NCBI RefSeq assembly: GCF_004358445.1
Contig: NZ_CP037951.1
Coordinates: 18,501 to 82,500 of the forward strand
Length of the DNA stretch: 64,000 bases
Reading direction: 5' to 3'
Origin: Parashewanella tropica
Lineage (GTDB): Bacteria; Pseudomonadota; Gammaproteobacteria; Enterobacterales; Shewanellaceae
Below are positions 48,193 through 57,551 of this stretch, piece by piece. The translations under genes and the position numbers were made by a program. Under the pieces are notes generated by a model. The model was given only the letters and a program-made list of their open reading frames with translations, ran no database searches and was not told the origin of the DNA. Every line of letters begins with the position of its first letter. The first letter of the stretch is position 1.

Positions 48193-50712
48193 ATGGCGGC
48201 GATTAATACTGAAACTCAAAGTTTGAACGTTTACGTTCGAGATCCGTACATCCGTACTCTCAATCAAGGTAAACCACATACTCTTGTCGTTAATTTAGGT
48301 GATAATCACAAAATCCAGTTTTTAGTTTCAATTTCAGTACGAGATCGAAACCTTATGGTTTTCATAAAGCCAAAAGGCAGACGTTCCGAAACCAATATCG
48401 ATCTGAATGAATCAAAGAAAACCCAGTATTGTAGGCAATATAAATGTAAATTATTGTCATATCAGGGGCAAACACAACTGGCTGAAAGCGTGGTTGCAAA
48501 GAGCCTGTTTGAAGATATGGATTGTTTCCAGAAAGTATTACTTAGTCTCGAAGATGAAAGGCAAGGTGCTGTATTTAAACAGTTTATGGTGTTGATTGGG
48601 TTTGATAATACATCACAGCCTGTAGCTAAATCTAGACACAATCGTCAACTTTCATCAGAAACGTCAGGTGAACTGACGTTGTATAAAAAAACTGGGCCTG
48701 AATACGGGCATATGTCAATGCCACGACACTATATTAAATATATGGTGGGGCTTGTATGCCATCAGCCCAGTAGCTTAGCTTTAATGGAACCGTATATTGA
48801 TCCACACAGTAAGCTGCAAATAGTAGATGGTGTTATTGAAACGTATTCTGAGTACTTAGAAATCCAGAATCATCAGTTGTTACCAGAGCTATTGGAAGTG
48901 TTGTCTGATGATCAAGATAGGTTGATTGAAACTGTGCTCATGCAACCCGATGCCTTAAGTCATGATCTTTTACAGTTTCTTTTGCACTTACCAGAAGGTA
49001 AATATCAAGAATTTGCCTTTCCATTGTTATCAAGAGCCCTTTGCATTCAATTATTAGCTAATGCTCCCGTTTGTTTAGTTTCATTCAGCACATTTTTTGA
49101 AACAATACCACCCGCCTTGGCTGACGTTTTTCACTCAGAAACGTTAATGGCAAAGTTGTTTGAAGAGCAAGTGTCAATCTGCCGGACAATCATTGTTAAG
49201 TTTTTTTACGCATTACCCAAGAACATAAGAGAACAGCATCAAGAATCCTTCACGCTACTACTGTTTCATCATGAGTCAAAGCTAGACTTGAATCACCCAG
49301 ATGAATGTCAGCTGGTTAAAGACTGTGAGCCTCAAAAATTAGCAAGGATCCTTCTCGCTCAGTTTATTATGAGTCCCAAGCAAGTTGAACTTATTGAATT
49401 GTTGAAGGTTATGATTAATGAGCATGGAAATAAAGTATGCCTGATCATACATCGCTGGGCATGGGACAACTCGGAGTTAACCGCCCCCTTGTATGCTCGA
49501 CTATTACAGCGAATGGCTCTAGATGCTGCACAGAAGCAGTGCTTACAAACACTGGTCGTTGAAAAACCTGAAGAGATTGATGAGGCACATTTGAGCAAGG
49601 CTTTGGCTGTGTGTCAGTTGGACGTTGAACCTTGGATAAAATCAAGGGTGTTACAATCGCAATACAAAGACGTCGTTATTCATCAATTGTTGAAAGTGAT
49701 GCCTCCGGCGTTGTTTCAAGAACGACAAATGCAAAACAAAATCGCTCAACCGATATCGAAGGTGTTTTTTGAGCAATTAATGTCAGTACCATTGCGGTAC
49801 GGAGTGCGTTTGGATGAAGCGGCAAGGCTACCTTTACTGGCGGCCTATCCCGCGAGAGCCGTTGCCAATTATGCCAATAAAGCCATTCGACTTTTAAATG
49901 TAGAAGTCTCCAACCAGCCTTATCAAGTCATTAAGACTTCAGAAGAAGAAATGTTCATCGAGCTGATGGTTAGACTGATCCGAGTCGGTGTGAACCAGCA
50001 AAGAGACTTTACCGTGGCGATGTTGGAAATGCTTGACCCCATCTATATTCATAATGCTATAGCAGAAACTCAATTAAGAGCCTTGATGGAAACTCATTCC
50101 ACGCAGATGCTGCCATTATGCAAATACACCAAGGGGAATTTTGCTTGGTCACAAGTGTATAAATTACAAGGTTATGAGAATGGTAAACATGTATTTGAAT
50201 TACTCGGGATAACCAAGTTTGACGAGCGTCTTGTAGCCGCGGGGCTAAGAGGAGAGCAATTTGATGATAAAGATGTCGATTATGACGCACATTACTTTTT
50301 GCAGCGCGCGCCAATGGGAAGTGATTCATCTTGGTTTAATTGGCGGTTGTTTTTAAAGGATAAAAACATAAATACAAAGCATCATGTTTTGTTGAGCCTA
50401 ACAAAGCAGCAGCGGCACCAACTCTGGGCTACGATGAAGCAGAATGAGCAAACCTCTCAATTTTTTAACTTACTCTTAGCGGCTTTGAAAGATCCTGAAA
50501 CCAGAAAGCGATATTTCAGTGGCTGTTACACGATAGACTCGAGTGAAATGCAACAAAGCTTGATAGATAGAGTGGTGGAAAAACAGCACGAATCAAATTT
50601 CAATAAATTGAAAAATATTCATGATACGTTAGATAGCAAGCATCAAGACTTACTTATTGGGCGCGTGGGGTCATATACCAAAGATTTGCGGGCTTATCAT
50701 CAATCTAAGTAA
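48193..50712 (+). CDS. Hypothetical protein, 839 aa, unrecognised; candidate effector
   Basis: I do not recognise this 839-aa protein. It has no signal peptide and no membrane segment. The N-terminal 110 residues look mostly beta (NVYVRDPYIRTLNQGKPHTL, KIQFLVSISVRDRNLMVFIK), and from about residue 190 it is largely helical, with recurring hydrophobic helices such as LLPELLEVLSDDQDRLIETVL. The end is Lys/His-rich. GAGAGACG precedes the ATG. It stands alone between cysQ and an acyltransferase fusion gene. Size, helix richness and isolation resemble lineage-specific secreted or effector-like proteins, but no motif proves it. Confidence 0.6.
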   Translation: MAAINTETQSLNVYVRDPYIRTLNQGKPHTLVVNLGDNHKIQFLVSISVRDRNLMVFIKPKGRRSETNIDLNESKKTQYCRQYKCKLLSYQGQTQLAESVVAKSLFEDMDCFQKVLLSLEDERQGAVFKQFMVLIGFDNTSQPVAKSRHNRQLSSETSGELTLYKKTGPEYGHMSMPRHYIKYMVGLVCHQPSSLALMEPYIDPHSKLQIVDGVIETYSEYLEIQNHQLLPELLEVLSDDQDRLIETVLMQPDALSHDLLQFLLHLPEGKYQEFAFPLLSRALCIQLLANAPVCLVSFSTFFETIPPALADVFHSETLMAKLFEEQVSICRTIIVKFFYALPKNIREQHQESFTLLLFHHESKLDLNHPDECQLVKDCEPQKLARILLAQFIMSPKQVELIELLKVMINEHGNKVCLIIHRWAWDNSELTAPLYARLLQRMALDAAQKQCLQTLVVEKPEEIDEAHLSKALAVCQLDVEPWIKSRVLQSQYKDVVIHQLLKVMPPALFQERQMQNKIAQPISKVFFEQLMSVPLRYGVRLDEAARLPLLAAYPARAVANYANKAIRLLNVEVSNQPYQVIKTSEEEMFIELMVRLIRVGVNQQRDFTVAMLEMLDPIYIHNAIAETQLRALMETHSTQMLPLCKYTKGNFAWSQVYKLQGYENGKHVFELLGITKFDERLVAAGLRGEQFDDKDVDYDAHYFLQRAPMGSDSSWFNWRLFLKDKNINTKHHVLLSLTKQQRHQLWATMKQNEQTSQFFNLLLAALKDPETRKRYFSGCYTIDSSEMQQSLIDRVVEKQHESNFNKLKNIHDTLDSKHQDLLIGRVGSYTKDLRAYHQSK

Positions 50713-50794
50713 CAATCTTAGTGTTAAATCCTTGAGGTTTGAGTAAGAGGTTGATACTTTTTTACACTATCAATATAACAACTCTAGGATTGAG

Positions 50795-52657
50795 ATGTTT
50801 CTTTCACGTCGATTTTTTCCTTATTTCATTACCCAATGTCTTGGGGCGCTTAATGACAATATATACAAAAATGCCTTGATCTTAATGGTCACTTACAGTC
50901 AGCTCGGTGCAACCAATATGGGCATCAGTTTGTTTGTGAACTTAGCGGCTGGACTGTTCATTTTACCTTTTTTCTTATTTTCTGCTCATGCGGGTTTAAT
51001 TGCTGACAATATTGATAAAGCTAAATTGATACAAAGGCTTAAATTATTAGAAGTCAGCATTATGGTGTGTGCCGCTATTGCCATGTACCTTAGTAGCAGC
51101 ACCTTATTATTACTATTGCTGTTTATGATGGGAACCCAGTCGGCATACTTTGGTCCTGTTAAATATTCACTCTTACCGCAAGCGCTAAAGCCGGATGAAT
51201 TGGTATCAGGTAATGCATGGGTGGAAATGGGCACCTTTTTAGCCATTTTAGTCGGCACCTTGAGTGCGGGCATTATCGTGGCGCAAGACAATAGTCTTGT
51301 CATTGCGTCTGCATCGGTTGTTCTTTTTGCTGTACTGGGATACCTCAGCAGTCGCAGTATTCCATCACTGCCACCAACCTCGATGCCCGTCAAAGTGCCA
51401 TTTCGGCCGTTTTCTGGCACATTACCCTTGCTCAAACAAGTCAAAGCCGATAAACCGATTTGGAATGCAGTACTTGCCATCAGCTGGTTTTGGTTTTTAG
51501 GAGCGACCTACCTCACTCAGTTTGCTAATTTTGCCAAAGTCTATTTGTATGCAGATGCCACGGTTGTCTCACTATTATTGGCACTGTTTTCAGTGGGTAT
51601 TGCATTAGGTTCATGGTTGTGTGAGAGGATTTCGTACGGACATGTAGAGCTTGGCGTTCTCCCGTTTGGTGTTCTCGGTCTTACCATCTTTGGTATGGAT
51701 TTATTGTGGGCCATTCCACCTGCGCCTATCGATAGCCAATTCGTGTATCACTTCAAAGCGTTTATTGAAAACAGCCAGCATTACCGATTAATGTTTGATT
51801 TAGCCATGATCGGCGTCAGTGGCGGTTTGTTTATCGTGCCCTTGTATGCCTTTATTCAAACGCGTACCAAGCCTTCAGAATGTGCGCAAGCCATCGCAGT
51901 GAATAATATCGTTAATGCCTTGTTTATGGTGGGCTCAGCGATATTGGGTATAGTGGTGTTATCCATCATTGAATGGACCATTCCAGAGCTGTTCTTCTTG
52001 CTGGCGATCGCTAATTTCTTTGTCGCGGTATATGTCTATAGCCAAGTCCCTGAATTCGCAATGCGCTTTTTAAGCTATGTATTGAGTCATATTTTGTATC
52101 GAGTGAAAGTAACTGGACGAGCGTATATCCCAACACAAGGTGCGGCTATTATGGTGTGCAATCATGTGACCTATATGGATGCCTTAGTATTGATGGGAGC
52201 TTCTACGCGACCAATCCGTTTTGTGATGGACAAAAGCATCAGTGAAATGCCAGTGCTTAAATATTTATTCCGTCATGTTGGCGTTATCCCTATCTGCTCA
52301 CCAAAACAATGTCGTGAAACCTACGACCGAGCATTTGAGTCCATTCATGAAGCACTCAACAATGAAGAATTGGTGTGTATTTTCCCAGAAGGGCGCTTAA
52401 CATCGGATGGTGAAATTGGCGAGTTTCGACCGGGTATCAATAAGATCTTAGAGCGCGACCCAGTTCCCGTTGTGCCAATGGCACTCACTGGGCTATGGGG
52501 CTCATTCTTCAGCCATAAAGGCGGGCATGCGCTGACAACACCGCCGAAACGCTTTTGGTCAAGGATTGGTGTGACGATTGGTGAAGTGGAAGATGGGAGA
52601 GACGTTGAAAGACATTCACTACAACAAAGAGTGTTAGCTCTTTTTGAAACAAATTGA
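50795..52657 (+). CDS. MFS transporter-acyltransferase fusion (LplT-PlsC type)
   Basis: The protein is 620 aa. The first 400 residues form an MFS transporter of the lysophospholipid transporter LplT type: QCLGALNDNIYKNALILM, LSAGIIVAQ and GGLFIVPLYAFIQTRTKPSE. From about residue 425 a PlsC acyltransferase domain follows with AIMVCNHVTYMDALVLM (HX4D), RHVGVIPI and VCIFPEGRLTSDGEIGEFRPG. The acyl-ACP synthetase domain of the longer Aas-type fusions is absent. It probably flips lysophospholipids inward and re-acylates them at the inner membrane. Confidence 0.85.
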   Translation: MFLSRRFFPYFITQCLGALNDNIYKNALILMVTYSQLGATNMGISLFVNLAAGLFILPFFLFSAHAGLIADNIDKAKLIQRLKLLEVSIMVCAAIAMYLSSSTLLLLLLFMMGTQSAYFGPVKYSLLPQALKPDELVSGNAWVEMGTFLAILVGTLSAGIIVAQDNSLVIASASVVLFAVLGYLSSRSIPSLPPTSMPVKVPFRPFSGTLPLLKQVKADKPIWNAVLAISWFWFLGATYLTQFANFAKVYLYADATVVSLLLALFSVGIALGSWLCERISYGHVELGVLPFGVLGLTIFGMDLLWAIPPAPIDSQFVYHFKAFIENSQHYRLMFDLAMIGVSGGLFIVPLYAFIQTRTKPSECAQAIAVNNIVNALFMVGSAILGIVVLSIIEWTIPELFFLLAIANFFVAVYVYSQVPEFAMRFLSYVLSHILYRVKVTGRAYIPTQGAAIMVCNHVTYMDALVLMGASTRPIRFVMDKSISEMPVLKYLFRHVGVIPICSPKQCRETYDRAFESIHEALNNEELVCIFPEGRLTSDGEIGEFRPGINKILERDPVPVVPMALTGLWGSFFSHKGGHALTTPPKRFWSRIGVTIGEVEDGRDVERHSLQQRVLALFETN

Positions 52658-52704
52658 TAACATTTTGAGTGTGCTAATTTATTTGTTCTTATGGGAAGAG
52701 AAAT

Positions 52705-54057
52705 ATGAAAACAGGGTTATATCAGTTAAGTGTAGGAGTATTTACCTCATTACTTGTGGGGTGTGGGGGGGGATCAAGTGGTGATAAATCTCAAAATGGT
52801 GGAAATCAAGGGTCACAAATACCAACAGAATATGTGACTGCAACAACATTATATAGCTCTAAGTGTGGCATTAATGCTCCTGCATCGGGTGTGCGTTTTT
52901 TTACACACGGTAGGGATGGTAATGTCCTGAAAGAGTATAAATCGGATGCTAATGGCAAAATATCAATTCCGTGGAATGATAAGACGAAGCACCTGACCGT
53001 GTTAATGGAAGACAAATTAAGTGAGTCTAAAAGTAAGATTGCATTAGAGTCTGAGTTAGAGTTGCAGCCTGTAGATTTAGGGACGTACTTCGTCTTTGAT
53101 TATCAAAAACGAAACACAAATTGTGAATGTAAAGATTTCACTTTCAATTTTGGAGAGGTGATTAATTTAAAATATCCAAATTACCGCATAAGATATGATG
53201 AGAGAGACTTCATACAAGGACCAACAGATAATTATCTTAGAACTAAGGAATTTTGTAAAATTGATGGAAAATATAAAACCATCGCTTTATCTGCACAAAA
53301 TAAAACAACGGGCTCTACAGACTTCGCTGCTACTTTGGATTTAAATCAGCATGTTAATGACAATACTATTGTTATCCCTCAATCTATTTTTACTGGTGAA
53401 GAGCATGTTGGTACAAGGTTAAGCATTAATTCCAATGTTCAATTACATGATATTTATACATTCGCAGAGACGGAACAAGGTAGGAAAAATCGAGTCTTTG
53501 GAGGCAATATTGATACGACTCAATTCTTTCCTAAGCTGTTTGAACATAATTATTTGAATGGAAAGCATAGAGTTTCACAATCTAGCGATATTGGCAGATT
53601 CACATATAGCTCGAATCGAAGAATAAAATTAGATAAAGATAAAACGAGTTATGATTTAGATCTGACTCTTAATCAAAATCAAATGTTAGGGCAAGTTCAA
53701 CAAATTTTTCAGGGATTAACATCAGATTCTGCAACCAACTATAATTTTAGAAATTTAGGTGAAGGACATAACGCTTTTATTTTTGAGCTGTCAAATAATA
53801 ACTTTAGTTGGCAATTAAGAGCGCCTTTACAAGGTGTTATTCCTGATATGGATTTACCTGAAGATGTTAGACGAAGGATTGTTGCTTCGGGGCCTGCTAA
53901 TAGTTTAGATGCGTTTGTCTATGGCTATTTTTATGATGGTAACTTTAATGACTTCCGAAAAAAATTAGCTGACATTAGAAAACAAAACTTAAAGATAAGA
54001 TCCAGCTTTTTTGATAACTATGTCAATCAAGTTATTTTGTTAGATATCGATAACTAA
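52705..54057 (+). CDS. AT-rich lipoprotein, unknown function
   Basis: The protein is 450 aa. A lipoprotein signal peptide ends in SLLVGCGGGSSGD, with the lipobox LVGC (lipid-carrying Cys near residue 20) and no Asp at +2, so outer-membrane sorting is likely. Cysteines at about 54, 134, 136 and 183 (CGIN, CECKD, FCKID) may form disulfides. Beta-rich sequence follows. I know no homologue. Base composition is visibly more AT-rich than in neighbouring genes, which suggests acquisition. GGGAAGAG precedes the ATG. Confidence 0.7.
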   Translation: MKTGLYQLSVGVFTSLLVGCGGGSSGDKSQNGGNQGSQIPTEYVTATTLYSSKCGINAPASGVRFFTHGRDGNVLKEYKSDANGKISIPWNDKTKHLTVLMEDKLSESKSKIALESELELQPVDLGTYFVFDYQKRNTNCECKDFTFNFGEVINLKYPNYRIRYDERDFIQGPTDNYLRTKEFCKIDGKYKTIALSAQNKTTGSTDFAATLDLNQHVNDNTIVIPQSIFTGEEHVGTRLSINSNVQLHDIYTFAETEQGRKNRVFGGNIDTTQFFPKLFEHNYLNGKHRVSQSSDIGRFTYSSNRRIKLDKDKTSYDLDLTLNQNQMLGQVQQIFQGLTSDSATNYNFRNLGEGHNAFIFELSNNNFSWQLRAPLQGVIPDMDLPEDVRRRIVASGPANSLDAFVYGYFYDGNFNDFRKKLADIRKQNLKIRSSFFDNYVNQVILLDIDN

Positions 54058-54092
54058 CAGATTAAAGTTTGTTTTGAAGTGCAATGTCTTTG

Positions 54093-54119
54093 ATGCTCTG
54101 TTTAAATGCGGAGCATTTT
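54093..54119 (+). terminator. Hairpin after the lipoprotein gene
   Basis: ATGCTC and GAGCAT pair around a 12-nt loop, followed by TTT. It lies 36 bp after the lipoprotein stop and overlaps the 3' end of selU, which is on the other strand. Confidence 0.4.
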
Positions 54120-55205
54120 ATTGTCTAGCCAATTTAAACTTTGGTCGGTGTCGCCCTTAAATACAATTCGCTGCCCTTTTTTACTTAGTTGATATTCATA
54201 CATAGGATCATAGTATTTCTCTAGCAGTGGCGAAATCCAAGTTAAATGTTCGGTTGTGCTATTTTGACTTTGCTGTGCTCTGAGCGCGATCATTATTAGT
54301 TGTTTAATTTCACTGTGAGCTTTACCGCCTAAACGTTTTTTGATCTTATCTGTGCTAGTCAGTAAATACTCCTCAAAAGTTACCCACCCTTTATCAGCAC
54401 CTAACTTGGCAACAAACCCTGCATGCATATCAATCACATATTCTTTTAGTAATCGCAGTAATCGTTGCTCATAAGAGTCTTCTAGTACGATTATTGGTGC
54501 CTGTTGCATCGATAAATAAAAGCTCTTAGGTAGGGAGCTTCGACCAATCAAATGACTTTCATCTTCCAATAATAAAAAAGGGAAATTTTGAGCGTGATGT
54601 TTAAGTAGTTGTACCGCCAACGCATTTTCAAAATTGATTTGCGTAGGCTGGGCTGTGATATGCCGACCAAAGCTGGAACCTCTATGGTTGGCGAGCTCTT
54701 CAAGATCGATAGCTTCACGGCGTTTAGATAAAAACTCGGTTTTACCACAGCCTGTACTGCCACTTAATATCATCATCGGTTTTTGGGATGCGTTTTCAAT
54801 TGTCTCAATCAAAAACTGGCGCATGGCTTTATAGCCACCTTCAATATAAGAAATATCAACGCCAGCATCCTCAAGCCATCGTTGTGTGACTTGTGAGCGC
54901 AGCCCGCCACGAAAGCAATAAGAATAGGCATTTGGGTGTTGATTGATGTACTGACTCCAAGCCTCGATGCGCTGCTGCTTAACCTTTCCTGATACTAATT
55001 GATGCCCAAGTTCGATTGCGGCTTGTTGCCCATGTTGTTTATAACAGGTGCCCACTTGCGCCCGCTCAGCATCGATCATTAACGGTAAGCTGGTGGCATG
55101 AGGAAAGGCGCCTTTTTGGAATTCAACAGGAGCGCGAACATCCATTAAAGGACGTTCTTCTAAAAAAATCTTACGGTATTCAGTTTTGGGAACAATATTG
55201 GCCAC
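54102..55205 (-). CDS. selU: tRNA 2-selenouridine synthase SelU (MnmH)
   Basis: The protein is 367 aa. An N-terminal rhodanese domain has [20 protein letters not shown] and the active-site loop [15 protein letters not shown]-loop domain follows with [14 protein letters not shown] near residue 146. It replaces sulfur with selenium in the wobble 2-thiouridine of tRNA, using selenophosphate. It starts with GTG overlapping the selD stop (TAGTG), so the two are coupled and selD supplies its substrate. Confidence 0.95.
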   Translation of the reverse strand: MANIVPKTEYRKIFLEERPLMDVRAPVEFQKGAFPHATSLPLMIDAERAQVGTCYKQHGQQAAIELGHQLVSGKVKQQRIEAWSQYINQHPNAYSYCFRGGLRSQVTQRWLEDAGVDISYIEGGYKAMRQFLIETIENASQKPMMILSGSTGCGKTEFLSKRREAIDLEELANHRGSSFGRHITAQPTQINFENALAVQLLKHHAQNFPFLLLEDESHLIGRSSLPKSFYLSMQQAPIIVLEDSYEQRLLRLLKEYVIDMHAGFVAKLGADKGWVTFEEYLLTSTDKIKKRLGGKAHSEIKQLIMIALRAQQSQNSTTEHLTWISPLLEKYYDPMYEYQLSKKGQRIVFKGDTDQSLNWLDNKMLRI

Positions 55206-56257
55206 TATCGTTGATTTCCTTTTAGCTGAATAAGAGGGGCTGATGGGGCAGACGTCATTTCACCAATACAGGTGGCGAACTGTTGGTACTGTTCAAAAAG
55301 CTCGAGAAGGGCTTGCTCTGTATCTGGAGAAACGGCAATCAATAACCCGCCACTGGTTTGTGGGTCGCATAACATGGCTTTTTCAGTATCTGTAAGTTTT
55401 GGCAAGTGTTGACCATAACTGTCGAAGTTGCGCTCACAGCCACCGGGAATACAACCAAGTTCAAGGTATTTGTGAGTCTGAGAAAGTACGGGAATGGAGT
55501 CAAAGTGTAAAATCGCTGACAGATCTGCGCCTTGGCACATCTCAGTGAGATGTCCTCCGAGACCAAAGCCTGTCACATCAGTCATAGCATGAACGCCATC
55601 CAATTTGGCGATATGGTTACCAATGGTATTGAGCTGACACATGGCATCAATGGCCATATTCGCATCCTCTTTGGCTAGTAACCCTTTCTTTTGAGCTGTG
55701 GTGTGGATGCCAATACCAATAGGTTTAGTGAGATAGAGTTTATCACCCGCTTGTGCGGTGGAATTTTGCTTTAAGTGTTTTAGTGGGACTTGCCCTGTTA
55801 CCGCTAACCCAAAAATAGGCTCAGGGGCGTCAATGCTGTGTCCGCCCGCAAGGGCTATTCCAGCCTCTTGGCAGGCGTAGCGACCACCATCAATGACTTG
55901 AGAGGCGACTTCAGGTGCTAAGGTATTAACTGGCCACCCCAAAATGGCTATTGCCATAATAGGCTGACCACCCATGGCGTAAATATCGCTAATGGCGTTG
56001 GTGGCGGCAATGCGACCAAAGGTAAAAGGATCATCCACTATTGGCATAAAAAAATCAGTGGTGCTAATGATGCCTGTAGTGTCGTTGAGCTTAAACACCG
56101 AAGCATCATCTCGGGTTTCATTGCCAACAATCAAATTGGGATCGGTAAAGCTGGGGAGTTGAGAGCTGAGAATACTGGATAAGACTTTAGGAGAGATTTT
56201 ACAGCCGCAACCGGCGCCATGGCTGTATTGAGTGAGGCGAATTTGCTCTGATGACAT
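55205..56257 (-). CDS. selD: Selenophosphate synthetase SelD
   Basis: The protein is 350 aa, as E. coli SelD. The catalytic residue is Cys17 in [13 protein letters not shown], so this is the cysteine form, with no selenocysteine. [20 protein letters not shown] and [18 protein letters not shown] are conserved blocks. It makes selenophosphate from selenide and ATP. It is the first gene of the selD-selU operon. Confidence 0.97.
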   Translation of the reverse strand: MSSEQIRLTQYSHGAGCGCKISPKVLSSILSSQLPSFTDPNLIVGNETRDDASVFKLNDTTGIISTTDFFMPIVDDPFTFGRIAATNAISDIYAMGGQPIMAIAILGWPVNTLAPEVASQVIDGGRYACQEAGIALAGGHSIDAPEPIFGLAVTGQVPLKHLKQNSTAQAGDKLYLTKPIGIGIHTTAQKKGLLAKEDANMAIDAMCQLNTIGNHIAKLDGVHAMTDVTGFGLGGHLTEMCQGADLSAILHFDSIPVLSQTHKYLELGCIPGGCERNFDSYGQHLPKLTDTEKAMLCDPQTSGGLLIAVSPDTEQALLELFEQYQQFATCIGEMTSAPSAPLIQLKGNQR

Positions 56258-56308
56258 AAGTGGTATCCATTGAACAAAAGTTAATCCACTATATCAGAGA
56301 ATAAGCAA

Positions 56309-56334
56309 TAAAAAAGGCTCAATTAAGAGCCTTT
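56309..56334 (-). terminator. Rho-independent terminator of the desaturase gene
   Basis: AAAGGCTC and GAGCCTTT pair around AATTAA. On the minus strand the stem is followed by a run of six or more T residues. It lies 20 bp past the desaturase stop and separates that gene from selD. Confidence 0.88.
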
Positions 56335-56354
56335 AGTGTTTGATGATAAAGCAA

Positions 56355-57458
56355 TTAATAGCTTGCGGTTAACATCTTCCAATTATGTTTTTGCAGTTTG
56401 AAACGGATCTTTGAAATTTCCATTTGTGCTTTAAGCTCTAGATGACACACCTGTTTACGTTTCGCCTCTAACACGGCTTTTTTCGCTTGATAATAATCGA
56501 CAAGGTGTGCTTTAAGTTGTTCAAACTCGGCTTGCAGTTTTGCTAGCATTTCTTCGGCTTCAGGTAAGTGTCCGACTTTTTGCTTGGTATTTAACAGCTG
56601 CATTTGATATTTCGCCGCTTCGATACGCTCTTGTGGTACTTTGCGTAAATCACTGGCAAGCCCAAGGTAGCTTAAGAAGCGAATCAGCCACTTAGTAGGA
56701 TCATAATCCCACCACTGAATGCCATTGCGATAATCGTTTTCGAAAATATGATGGAAGTTATGGTAACCCTCACCGTGAGTGAACAGCGCTAAAAAGCCAT
56801 TATCGCGAGCGGTGTTTTTATCGGTATAGGTTTGTTTACCCCAGATATGGGCTAAGGAATTGATAAAGAAAGTGGTGTGATGACCTACCACCAGACGTAA
56901 TACACCAGCGAGAAGCAGCATCGACAGAATGTCACCATTTAGCCAGCCCAAAAACAGTGGCAGACCAATATTCATCAAAATGGTTAGCAATAGGTAATGT
57001 TTATGCTGCCACATGACGATGCTATCTTTTTGTAGGTCTCTGGCATTGTTGTAGTCGTGATAACGATGGGCTTGGTATTCACGCAGCATCCAGCCAATGT
57101 GACTATACCAAAAACCCATTTTAGCCGAGTAAGGATCTTTGTCGTTGTTATCGACATGCTTATGGTGAATGCGATGATCTGATGACCAATGCAAAGCGCT
57201 GTTTTGTAGCGCTAGAGCACCGCCTAAAGCATAGAAAAAGCGAACGATTGCATGTGCTTTATAAGCTTTATGAGACCAAAGACGATGATAACCTGCTGTG
57301 ATCGACAGGCCACTGAAGAAACATAAGATAACAAATGTTAGCCATTCTAAGCCGTCAAATCCATGAGTGATCCCTCGCCAAGGAACCAAGATGACGGCAG
57401 CAAGCAGGGTTGATGCAAATAGTATGACGTTAAGCCAAATCAGAGGTGGTTTTTTCAT
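56355..57458 (-). CDS. Acyl-CoA/acyl-lipid delta-9 fatty acid desaturase
   Basis: The protein is 367 aa. The three histidine boxes of membrane di-iron desaturases are present: HRLWSH at 58-63, HRIHHKH at 95-101 and HNFHH at 232-236. Four hydrophobic segments flank them. The last 90 residues form a charged, probably coiled-coil extension (EEMLAKLQAEFEQLKAHL). It introduces a double bond into saturated acyl chains, adjusting membrane fluidity. A FabR-type operator lies 24 bp upstream of the start codon. Confidence 0.93.
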   Translation of the reverse strand: MKKPPLIWLNVILFASTLLAAVILVPWRGITHGFDGLEWLTFVILCFFSGLSITAGYHRLWSHKAYKAHAIVRFFYALGGALALQNSALHWSSDHRIHHKHVDNNDKDPYSAKMGFWYSHIGWMLREYQAHRYHDYNNARDLQKDSIVMWQHKHYLLLTILMNIGLPLFLGWLNGDILSMLLLAGVLRLVVGHHTTFFINSLAHIWGKQTYTDKNTARDNGFLALFTHGEGYHNFHHIFENDYRNGIQWWDYDPTKWLIRFLSYLGLASDLRKVPQERIEAAKYQMQLLNTKQKVGHLPEAEEMLAKLQAEFEQLKAHLVDYYQAKKAVLEAKRKQVCHLELKAQMEISKIRFKLQKHNWKMLTASY

Positions 57459-57481
57459 TAGTTTTTAATTTTTTAAATTTA

Positions 57482-57499
57482 AGCGTACAACTGTTCGCT
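57482..57499. promoter_or_regulatory. FabR-type operator upstream of the desaturase gene
   Basis: AGCGTACAACTGTTCGCT is a near-perfect 18-bp inverted repeat that fits the E. coli FabR consensus AGCGTACA-N2-TGT(T/A)CGCT. It lies 24 bp before the desaturase ATG, within the expected promoter. A fabR gene is present in the same window 4 kb away, so the regulator-target pair is local. Confidence 0.8.
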
Positions 57500-57551
57500 A
57501 ATTTAGCTTGCAATGGCGTAAGGGTCAAGAATTAGCATTTATTTTATTGAA

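Noticed and set aside
55205..56257. Selenocysteine-containing SelD
   Set aside because: The catalytic position is a TGC-type cysteine codon in an uninterrupted frame; there is no in-frame TGA.
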